Shown: positions 28,309 through 35,950 of the stretch, one piece after another
How positions within the stretch are numbered: position 1 is the stretch's first letter
Layout of the letters: each line of letters begins with the position of its first letter
Assembly: GCA_030698225.1 (NCBI GenBank)
Contig: JAUYNR010000022.1
Span: 62,001-126,000 of the forward strand
Direction of reading: 5' to 3'
Source of the DNA: Oxalobacteraceae bacterium
GTDB lineage: Bacteria > Pseudomonadota > Gammaproteobacteria > Burkholderiales > Burkholderiaceae_D
DNA length: 64,000 bases
The notes under the pieces: model-generated
Seen by the model: only the letters and a program-made list of their open reading frames with translations
What the model was told of the DNA's origin: nothing
Databases searched by the model: none
Program-made: the position numbers and the translations under genes

Positions 28309-28814
28309 TTGAACAGGTAAGCACCGCCGTGCGCGCCGGCCGCCATGAAGAACAGCAGCGGCACCGACAGCATGGTGTTGGTGCGCGACGACAAATGGCT
28401 GATGCGCGAGCAGCGCAGCCGCTCAGGGATGGTGGCAGGCACCAGCCCCAGCACCTTCTGCTGGTGCGGCCACAGCACGAACCAGACGTTGAGCATCATC
28501 AGCGTGCCGATATACAGGCCGATGCCGATCGGCGCCAGCGCCCCGGACAGGCTCAGCGCACCGCCCAGCGTGCCGCGCTGCCACAGCATCAGCAAGCCGA
28601 CGCTCCAGGTCACCACCGCCGCCCAGCGGAACACCCCGTGCTCGCGATTGAGCAGCGCCTGAAAGCGCGGGCTGTCGTCGCTGCTCAAGTCCTCGGCACA
28701 TAGCGGCCGGTAGGTCGGCCGCTGCACCACGCTGGAATAGTTATGGCCGACCCAGATCACGCCGGCCATGAAGTGCGCCCAGCGCAGCAGCAGATCTAAA
28801 ATCGCGGCATCCAT
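28305..28814 (-). CDS. PuuD (urate hydroxylase N-terminal)-like membrane protein
   Basis: LLRWAHFMAGVIWVGHNYSSVVQRP, GLYIGTLMMLNVWFVLWPHQQKVLG, SSRTNTMLSVPLLFFMAAGAHG. Confidence 0.6.
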   Translation of the reverse strand: MDAAILDLLLRWAHFMAGVIWVGHNYSSVVQRPTYRPLCAEDLSSDDSPRFQALLNREHGVFRWAAVVTWSVGLLMLWQRGTLGGALSLSGALAPIGIGLYIGTLMMLNVWFVLWPHQQKVLGLVPATIPERLRCSRISHLSSRTNTMLSVPLLFFMAAGAHGGAYLFK

Positions 28815-28821
28815 CGCAACC

Positions 28822-28917
28822 TCACAGAATCACAAAATGCAGCAGTGCCAGCAGCAATGCGGTCAGCAGCACGCCCAGCAGTACGGTGCCGGCTGCGGTG
28901 TCGTAGGGATGGCGCAT
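28822..28917 (-). CDS. 31-aa putative single-TM small protein
   Basis: MRHPYDTAAGTVLLGVLLTALLLALLHFVIL*; ATG abuts pqqE stop (TGAATG); followed by next CDS after 7 nt. Confidence 0.6.
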   Translation of the reverse strand: MRHPYDTAAGTVLLGVLLTALLLALLHFVIL

Positions 28918-30087
28918 TCATTCCTCCATGAAGGCGGTCGACATCACGCCGTTGGCGCGCCTGACCAGCGGCTTATGAAAGCGGATCGGCTGCGCGGCGG
29001 CTTGCACCGCCGCCTGGATCAGATGATGGTGCGGCGATTTGCTGCAGGCCGGATCGGTATTGCCGGCGTCGCCGGTGAGCAGGAAAGCCTGGCAGCGGCA
29101 GCCGCCGAAATCCTTCTCGCGCTCGTCGCAGCTGCGGCAGGTTTCCGGCAGCCAGTCCAGTCCGCGGTATTTGCGAAACAGCGGCGACTCGTGCCAGATC
29201 CAGTCCAGCGGCCGGTCGCGCACCGACACGAACTCCAGGCCCGGAATCATGCGCGACTCCTGGCACGGCATCGCCACGCCGTCCGGCGCGACGGTCAGAT
29301 GGATCGCGCCCCAGCCGTTCATGCAAGCCTTCGGGCGGTCTTCGTAGTAATCGGGAATCACGTAGTAGATCGCCATTTTCTTGCCCAGCTGTGCACGCTT
29401 GTCCTGCACCACCGCTTCCGCCGCGCGCACCTGTTCCAGGCTCGGCATCAGTTCTTCGCGATTGATCAGCGCCCAGTTGTAATACTGCAGATTGGCCAGC
29501 TCCAGGTATTCGGCCCCGAGCCCGGCCGCATAGTCGATCATCGCGCCGACCTGGGCGATGTTCTGGCGCCCGACCGGCATGTTCAGCACCATCGGGAAGC
29601 CGTGCGCCTTGATCAACCGCGCCGCTTCCAGTTTCAGCAGATGCGCCTTGGCGCCGACCAGCTCGTCGGTCAGTGCGGCTTCGGTCGATTGCATCGACAG
29701 CTGGATCTGCTTTAAGCCGGCCTTTTTCAGCGCGATCAGGCGTTCTTCGCTGAGGCCGATGCCGGAAGTGATCAGGTTGCTGTACAGGCCGATTTCCTCC
29801 GCGTATGCGACCAGCTGTTCCAGATCCCTGCGCTGTAACGGTTCGCCGCCGGTGAAGCCGACCTGCAGCGCACCCAGCGCGCGCGCTTCGCGCATCACGC
29901 GCCGCCATTCGTCGGTCGACAGTTCGAGCGCAGCGTAATCCTCGAAATCGAGCGGGTTGCTGCACCACGAACATTTCAGCGGACAGCGGTAAGTCAATTC
30001 CAGCGCCAGCCACAGCGGCTTGCCCTGGCCGTCCAGACTCACTCCGGTAGATTCCTTGGGCATGGCGACATCCTTTCCGAGATTCAA
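28918..30087 (-). CDS. pqqE: PqqE radical-SAM PQQ synthase
   Basis: LALELTYRCPLKCSWCSNPLDF; LQVGFTGGEPLQRRDLEQLVAYA; SPYPASM-type CxxC...GCRCQAFLLTGDAGNTDPACSKSPHH. Confidence 0.95.
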   Translation of the reverse strand: MNLGKDVAMPKESTGVSLDGQGKPLWLALELTYRCPLKCSWCSNPLDFEDYAALELSTDEWRRVMREARALGALQVGFTGGEPLQRRDLEQLVAYAEEIGLYSNLITSGIGLSEERLIALKKAGLKQIQLSMQSTEAALTDELVGAKAHLLKLEAARLIKAHGFPMVLNMPVGRQNIAQVGAMIDYAAGLGAEYLELANLQYYNWALINREELMPSLEQVRAAEAVVQDKRAQLGKKMAIYYVIPDYYEDRPKACMNGWGAIHLTVAPDGVAMPCQESRMIPGLEFVSVRDRPLDWIWHESPLFRKYRGLDWLPETCRSCDEREKDFGGCRCQAFLLTGDAGNTDPACSKSPHHHLIQAAVQAAAQPIRFHKPLVRRANGVMSTAFMEE

Positions 30088-30235
30088 ACGATAGACAGAC
30101 GATCCGGAACATCCGGAACATACGAACCATTATCGGATGACAATCGGAATGAAAAACACCAGAAAGGCGGGAACCGGGCATCGCGAACGGCTGGAGCCGG
30201 GCCTAGCGATTTTCTGTAGCGGCCGGGATTTGGCT

Positions 30236-30880
30236 TCAGGCCTCAGTTCGCTGGATTGTCACCAGGCCGTGGCGGGCAGCCAGTTGGAGCAGTTTGAAAT
30301 CATTATCGGCATCGAGCTTTTGCCGGATCAGCGTCAGATAGTTGAGTACCGTTTTCGGACTGAGCTTCATCGAACTGGCAATCTCGGTGGCCGATTCCCC
30401 ATGGACGCGCATGCGCAGCACTTCAAACTCCCTTGGGGTCAGATGGGCGAATGCACCCTCGCCGTCGACGGCTTCCTGGGCAAGAATTTGCGCGATTTCC
30501 GGCGAGAACACGCGCTTGCCGGCGGCGATGCGCCGGATGCCGTCGATCACGTCCTCCGGCTCGCAATGTTTGGTCAGATAGCCAATGGCGCCACTGCGCA
30601 ACGCCTGGGTGATGTGCCCCGCGTCCTCGTGCATCGAGAGGACCAGGACTTTCAGCTCGGGGCGGCGCGCCAGCATGCCGCGAATCGCCTCGATGCCGCT
30701 GCTGCCCCTGAGGCTGAGGTCAACCAGCGCCACATCGGGGGCCGTGCGCAGCACGAGAGCGTTGGCTTCATCGGCCCTGGCGGCTTCGCCCACCACCTGC
30801 AGGCCCGGCTCGGCATCGAGCAGCCGGCGATAGCCGGTTCTTACGATGGCGTGGTCGTCGACCAGAATAATGCGGATCAT
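30236..30880 (-). CDS. LuxR-family response regulator
   Basis: MIRIILVDDHAIVRTGYRRLLDAEPGLQVV; HTH HGESATEIASSMKLSPKTVLNYLTLIRQKL; start moved to 30880. Confidence 0.85.
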   Translation of the reverse strand: MIRIILVDDHAIVRTGYRRLLDAEPGLQVVGEAARADEANALVLRTAPDVALVDLSLRGSSGIEAIRGMLARRPELKVLVLSMHEDAGHITQALRSGAIGYLTKHCEPEDVIDGIRRIAAGKRVFSPEIAQILAQEAVDGEGAFAHLTPREFEVLRMRVHGESATEIASSMKLSPKTVLNYLTLIRQKLDADNDFKLLQLAARHGLVTIQRTEA

Positions 30881-32187
30881 ATTTCCTCCTGTTGTTCTGT
30901 TGCGGTCAGCGGCAGGCTGATCCGAAGCTGCAGGCCGTTCGCTGGCCCCGGCCCGAGCTCCAGACTCCCGTCCACCATGTGCAATCTTTCCTCGATACCA
31001 AGCAGGCCGCCGCCGCGAGGCGGGCCGTCCGGAGCCAGTCCGCAACCGTCGTCCTCGACCAGTAGCCTCAGCATCCCGACCTTCGCTTCGATCTTCACCC
31101 GGCACTGCGTTGCGCCGCTATGCCGCACGACATTGGTCAGCGCCTCCTGCACCACCCGATACAGCACCAGCCCGGTATCTTCATCGAGCGGTGGCAGTCT
31201 GGCCGGCATATCGAGCTGGAAGCTGATTCCCGATGCACGCTGTTGCCAGCTGGCAAACAGTTCGCGCATGGCGCTGGCCAGTCCCAGTGCATCCAGGCCG
31301 TGCGGCCGCAGGCGCTTGAGCATGTCGCGCAACTGCTCGCCGCTGGTACGGACATCGCGGCGCAGATCCTGAGCGCATTCGACGATGTGCGTGGCGTCGA
31401 GCTGTTCGGCATTGCGTTCGAGATAGGCGGCTGTCACGCCGATCGCGGTCAGTGTCTGTCCCATCTCGTCGTGCAATTCCCTTGCCAGAGCCCGGCGTTC
31501 GTCCTCCTGCACCCGGATCAGCTGGCGCGACAGCTGCCGTTGCGCTTCCTGCGAGGTCGACAGCGCAGAGGCGAGTTTGTCGATAGCGCCTGCGACCTGC
31601 CTGAATTCACGCAGCGCGAAAGCGGGCAGCGCGGCATCTGTTTCGCCCCTGGCCATGCGTTGCAAGCCGGCCTCCAACTCGCGGAACGGTGCCAGTGCAC
31701 GGTCGGCCGACCAACGGGCGACCAGCAAGGTTGCTCCAGAAAAGAGCAACAGGGTGATGCAAAGACGAACAATGTCTTCCAGTCCCTCCTCGATTTCCGA
31801 GTTTGGGTTGGGTGCAATGCGCAGGGTCTGGTCGCCGAGCCGGATCAGCTGACCGGCGCCGCTTGCCGGTTCGACGCCGAGTATGGCGGCCAGCCAGCTT
31901 GTTACGGAAGCACTGCGTTCAGCGGGAGGTGCGGCGCCGATGCTGACGGAGAGGTGGCGTAGCGGGCCGCTATTAAGGATCGCGTCCAGACGGGCAGCGG
32001 CCTCGGCCGGCGGCAGTTCGGGCTCGATCCGGCCGGCATCGAGCAGCACCCTGACCAACTGCTCCGAGGCGACCACCTCGGCGGTGACGTCATTGCGCAG
32101 CGAATACAAGTTGATCAGTACGGTCACGAGCAACAGCCCTAGCAGCATTGCCCCGAGATAGCCGACCAACCGTCGTCTGAGATCCAT
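30877..32187 (-). CDS. sensor histidine kinase (MoxY type)
   Basis: MDLRRRLVGYLGAMLLGLLLVTVLI; ALARELHDEMGQTLTAIG; start reset from ORF-track 33108; 4-nt overlap with regulator. Confidence 0.85.
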   Translation of the reverse strand: MDLRRRLVGYLGAMLLGLLLVTVLINLYSLRNDVTAEVVASEQLVRVLLDAGRIEPELPPAEAAARLDAILNSGPLRHLSVSIGAAPPAERSASVTSWLAAILGVEPASGAGQLIRLGDQTLRIAPNPNSEIEEGLEDIVRLCITLLLFSGATLLVARWSADRALAPFRELEAGLQRMARGETDAALPAFALREFRQVAGAIDKLASALSTSQEAQRQLSRQLIRVQEDERRALARELHDEMGQTLTAIGVTAAYLERNAEQLDATHIVECAQDLRRDVRTSGEQLRDMLKRLRPHGLDALGLASAMRELFASWQQRASGISFQLDMPARLPPLDEDTGLVLYRVVQEALTNVVRHSGATQCRVKIEAKVGMLRLLVEDDGCGLAPDGPPRGGGLLGIEERLHMVDGSLELGPGPANGLQLRISLPLTATEQQEEI

Positions 32188-32403
32188 CGTCTGCCCCAAG
32201 TCCAAATAGTCAACCTGCGCAGCAGGTTCCGTACCAGGCGATGAACGGGCAAATGGATACCGGGAATTTTTCCTGCTTTTGCAATGAGTAAGTCCCGAGA
32301 CTTGCGGCAGAGCCGCTCTCATACTTGCCTCGCCTATCGGAATGGATGGGTCCACCCGGTGTTTCGGGAATATAACGACGCAAAATACAGGAGACACAAA
32401 ACA

Positions 32404-34278
32404 ATGGAATCGATCCGGCTCAATTCTCGCCAGACCTTGCTCGCGGCCCTCGTGGCCGCCACCCTTTGCACTCCGGCGATGGCCGCCGGCAGCAAGGTGA
32501 GCTGGGATGACATTCTCAACGACGACAAAACCACCGGTGATGTGCTGACTTACGGCCTTGGTCTCAAGGCACAGCGCCATAGCACCATGGAAACGATCAA
32601 CACCGCTAACGTTGCCAATCTTGTGCCGGCCTGGAGTTTTTCCTTCGGCGGTGAAAAACAGCGCGGCCAGGAAGGACAGGCGCTGGTGCACGACGGCGTA
32701 ATCTATGCGACCGCCTCCTACTCCCGCATCTTTGCCATTGATGCCCGCAGCGGCAAACGCCTGTGGGAATACCAGCACCGCTTGCCGGAAGGCATTCTGC
32801 CATGCTGCGATGTGGTCAACCGCGGTCCTGCCATTTATGGCGACAAGATATTCTTCGGCACGCTGGATGCCGGCATCGTCGCGCTCAACAAGGATACCGG
32901 GAAGGTAGTCTGGAAGAAGATGTTCGCCGACTATAAGGTGGGTTACACGATGACCGGCGCGCCATTCGTCGTCAAGGACAAGAAGAGCGGCAAGGTACTG
33001 CTGGTGCATGGCTCCTCCGGCGATGAGTTCGGCGTAGTCGGCTGGCTGTATGCGCGCGACCCGGATACCGGCGAAGAAGTCTGGGCACGGCCGCTGGTCG
33101 AAGGTCACATGGGCCGCCTGGATGGCAAGGATAGCGTCACCACCGGCGACGCCAAAGCGCCGTCATGGCCGCGCGACAAGGATGGCAAGCTGGTGGAAGC
33201 CTGGAGCCATGGCGGCGGCGCACCGTGGCAGACCGCCAGTTTCGACGTTGACACCAATACCGTGGTCATAGGCGCCGGCAACCCGGCGCCGTGGAACACC
33301 TGGAAGCGCACCAAGGAAGGCGACGACCCGAAAAACTGGGACAGTCTGTTTACCTCCGGCCAGGCGTATGTCGACGCCGGCAGCGGCGAACTGAAAGGTT
33401 TCTTCCAGCACACACCGAACGATGCCTGGGATTTCTCCGGCAACAACTCGGTGGTCCTGTTCGAGTACAAGGATCCGAAGACCGGCAAGCAGATCAAGGC
33501 CTCGGCGCACGCCGACCGCAACGGCTTCTTCTTCGTCACCGACCGTGAAAAGCTCGCCACCGGCGCCGGCTACCCGAACAAGCCGACCTCGCTGATCGGC
33601 GCCTGGCCGTTCGTCGACGGCATTACCTGGGCTTCCGGCTTCGACCTGAAGACCGGCAGGCCGATCGAGAAGGGCAACCGTCCACCGGCGGTCAAGCCTG
33701 GTGCGGATAAGGGCGATACCATCTTCGTCTCGCCGCCTTTCCTCGGCGGTACCAACTGGCACCCGATGTCATACAGCCCGAAAACCGGCCTGTTCTATAT
33801 TCCGGCCAACCACTGGGGCATGGACTACTGGACCGAACACCTGACCTACAAGCCCGGCTCCGCCTACCTCGGCCAGGGCTTCCGCATCAAGAAGCTGTTT
33901 AACGACCATGTCGGCATCCTGCGCGCGATCGATCCGAAGACCGGCAAAATCGCCTGGGAACACAAGGAGAAATTACCGCTCTGGGCCGGCACGCTGACCA
34001 CCGCCGGCAACCTGCTCTTCACCGGCACCTCCGATGGATTCCTCAAGGCGTTCGATGCCAAGAACGGCAAGGAGCTGTGGAAGTTCCAGACCGGCTCCGG
34101 CATAGTGTCCGTGCCGGTCACCTGGGAGATGGATGGCGAACAGTATGTCGGCATCGAATCCGGCTATGGCGGCGCGGTGCCGTTGTGGGGCGGCGATATG
34201 GCCGAACTGACCAAGCCGGTGTCGCAGGGCGGCTCGATGTGGGTATTCAAGCTGCCCAAGCAACTGGCGCAACGCTGA
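32404..34278 (+). CDS. exaA: PQQ-dependent alcohol dehydrogenase, ExaA/PedE type
   Basis: Signal peptide; vicinal cysteines ILPCCDVVNRG; FFQHTPNDAWDFSGNNSVVLFEYK; propeller W-motifs. Confidence 0.9.
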   Translation: MESIRLNSRQTLLAALVAATLCTPAMAAGSKVSWDDILNDDKTTGDVLTYGLGLKAQRHSTMETINTANVANLVPAWSFSFGGEKQRGQEGQALVHDGVIYATASYSRIFAIDARSGKRLWEYQHRLPEGILPCCDVVNRGPAIYGDKIFFGTLDAGIVALNKDTGKVVWKKMFADYKVGYTMTGAPFVVKDKKSGKVLLVHGSSGDEFGVVGWLYARDPDTGEEVWARPLVEGHMGRLDGKDSVTTGDAKAPSWPRDKDGKLVEAWSHGGGAPWQTASFDVDTNTVVIGAGNPAPWNTWKRTKEGDDPKNWDSLFTSGQAYVDAGSGELKGFFQHTPNDAWDFSGNNSVVLFEYKDPKTGKQIKASAHADRNGFFFVTDREKLATGAGYPNKPTSLIGAWPFVDGITWASGFDLKTGRPIEKGNRPPAVKPGADKGDTIFVSPPFLGGTNWHPMSYSPKTGLFYIPANHWGMDYWTEHLTYKPGSAYLGQGFRIKKLFNDHVGILRAIDPKTGKIAWEHKEKLPLWAGTLTTAGNLLFTGTSDGFLKAFDAKNGKELWKFQTGSGIVSVPVTWEMDGEQYVGIESGYGGAVPLWGGDMAELTKPVSQGGSMWVFKLPKQLAQR

Positions 34279-34283
34279 TCCAG

Positions 34284-34319
34284 CGCTGCCGGGGGAGCGG
34301 GAACGCTACCCCGGCAGCG
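34284..34319. terminator. stem-loop downstream of exaA
   Basis: CGCTGCCGGGG ... CCCCGGCAGCG, 11-bp perfect stem. Confidence 0.45.
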
Positions 34320-34345
34320 GCCGAGTCTAACTACCGAGTCTACTC

Positions 34346-34873
34346 ATGAAGCCTTCTACCCCATTTTTCCTCGCGACCTTGCTGCTGGCAACAGCGGCAG
34401 CAGCCCAGCCGGTTGCGGTCGAGCCGCTGGTCATCAATGGCTGCGGCATCTGGCCCCACGCCCGGTGCCGGGGCGCAGATCTGCGCCATGCGAATCTGGC
34501 CGGCAAGAACCTGGCCGGCGCCGACCTCACCGGCGCCAAGCTGGCACGGGCCGACCTGCGCGGGGCGAATCTGGCCGGGGCGGTACTCGACGGCGCCGAC
34601 CTGACGGCCGCCCGCCTCAACAAGGTGAGCGCGCCGGCGGCTAGCTTCAAGGGGGCGCGACTGGTCGGCGCCGACCTCACGGCCGCCAACCTGGAAGCGG
34701 CCCGGGCCAATTTCGCCTGGTTTGTCGGGGCGCGGCTGACCAACGCCAATCTGCAGGAAACCAAGTTTGTCACGGTGAATCTGAAGGATGCCAATCTGGA
34801 AGGCGCCTTCCTCCGCTACACCATTTTTCCGGATGCCTTTTTCGAAGGCTGCACCGGCTGCCCTACGCACTGA
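34346..34873 (+). CDS. secreted pentapeptide-repeat protein
   Basis: A(D/N)LxGA repeats: GADLRHANLAGKNLAGADLTGAKLARADLRGANLAGAVLDGADL. Confidence 0.85.
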   Translation: MKPSTPFFLATLLLATAAAAQPVAVEPLVINGCGIWPHARCRGADLRHANLAGKNLAGADLTGAKLARADLRGANLAGAVLDGADLTAARLNKVSAPAASFKGARLVGADLTAANLEAARANFAWFVGARLTNANLQETKFVTVNLKDANLEGAFLRYTIFPDAFFEGCTGCPTH

Positions 34874-35358
34874 TGAATATGAATCTCAGCTTAATTATCC
34901 GCAACAGCATCGGCCTCTTTGCGATGAGCCTGGCGCTGGCCGCATCGGCAACCGAGGTCGCTGTGGCGCCGGTGCTTGACCGTTCCGGCCTTCCGTCGCT
35001 TGGCGAAACATGGCTCAATGGCAATCCTTATCGCGGCAATCCGCGCGCGGTGGAGGTCGGGCAATCGGCCTACAAGCAGTCCTGTGCCCGTTGCCATGGG
35101 GACGATGCCGGCTCCGCTGGCGGCGCGCCGGCGCCCGATCTGCGCCAGCTGAACCGCTATTGCCGCAGCATTGCCAACCCTGTACTGCAAGCCGCCTGCA
35201 TGGCAGACAACGACCAGTATTTCAAGAAAACAGTATTGCAGGGCAAGACCGTGGTTGGCGTGGTGCACATGCCGCCCTGGAAGGATGTTTTAATTCAGGA
35301 GGACGTCTGGGCGATCCAGACTTTCATCGAATCCCGGATCGGCGGGAGCGGCCGGTGA
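34873..35358 (+). CDS. cytochrome c-550 PedF-like
   Basis: Signal peptide; QSCARCHGDDAGSAGGAPAPDLRQLNRYC; VGVVHMPPWKDVL. Confidence 0.8.
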   Translation: MNMNLSLIIRNSIGLFAMSLALAASATEVAVAPVLDRSGLPSLGETWLNGNPYRGNPRAVEVGQSAYKQSCARCHGDDAGSAGGAPAPDLRQLNRYCRSIANPVLQAACMADNDQYFKKTVLQGKTVVGVVHMPPWKDVLIQEDVWAIQTFIESRIGGSGR

Positions 35359-35803
35359 AAAACACGGTTGCCGTGAAGAAAAAACGCTACGAGCGCGCCA
35401 AAGTCCGTGCCTCAAGGAAAAAATCGGCCCGTTTCAAGACCCTAAGAGAGACAGTTGCCGATCAGAATTTTTACAGCCTGAGCAGCTACACTGAGCTATC
35501 TGAGCTAGTTCGCGCCGCTGGCGACGCCGCCATCAGCCGGTGGTGGCGTCGCGTTCCTTGCTGCAGGCGACTGTGCCCGTTCCGGCAAGTTTAAGCTGCC
35601 CCGTGCGCAGCAAACGGGAAACCGATCTTAATGGATGGCGTTTGGCGGCTGTATCCGCTGCTTTTGCCTAGAATATACTAGACAATGTATTTTATGTATC
35701 GGCCATATTAATTGCGTGAATTGCCATTTTTATGGCATACCCAACGATTAATGGGATATTGGGGGGGGAAGGCTGCGTCATCGGATGCAGGGGTGCCGGC
35801 TTA

Positions 35804-35950
35804 AAATCTGGGCGCGCTCTCGCCTTCCTTGACGACATCGAAATGATGGTAAAAGGTCGCCACTTCATACACTTCGGTTTGGGACAAAAGCATCTGTTGC
35901 GCCAGCGCAGCAGGCTTGACCCGGCGCCCATGCGGCGCCTGGAGCTTGCT
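35804..35950 (-). pseudogene. partial duplicate of fdsG segment
   Basis: AQQMLLSQTEVYEVATFYHHFDVVKEGESAP repeats residues of 38772..40514 almost exactly; nucleotide near-identity over ~85 bp. Confidence 0.8.

Noticed and set aside
30137-31372. Long plus-strand ORF (411 aa)
   Set aside because: Antisense to a clear response regulator/kinase pair; composition typical of GC-rich shadow ORFs.
32188-33108. N-terminal extension of kinase ORF 30877..33108
   Set aside because: Overlaps exaA coding sequence on the other strand; true kinase start is at 32187.
34321-34345. Short direct repeat CCGAGTCTA..ACCGAGTCTAC
   Set aside because: Too short and isolated to support a function.
35355-35594. Possible GTG-start basic ORF after PedF-like gene
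   Set aside because: Overlaps the cytochrome stop and lacks a recognisable domain; likely non-coding.
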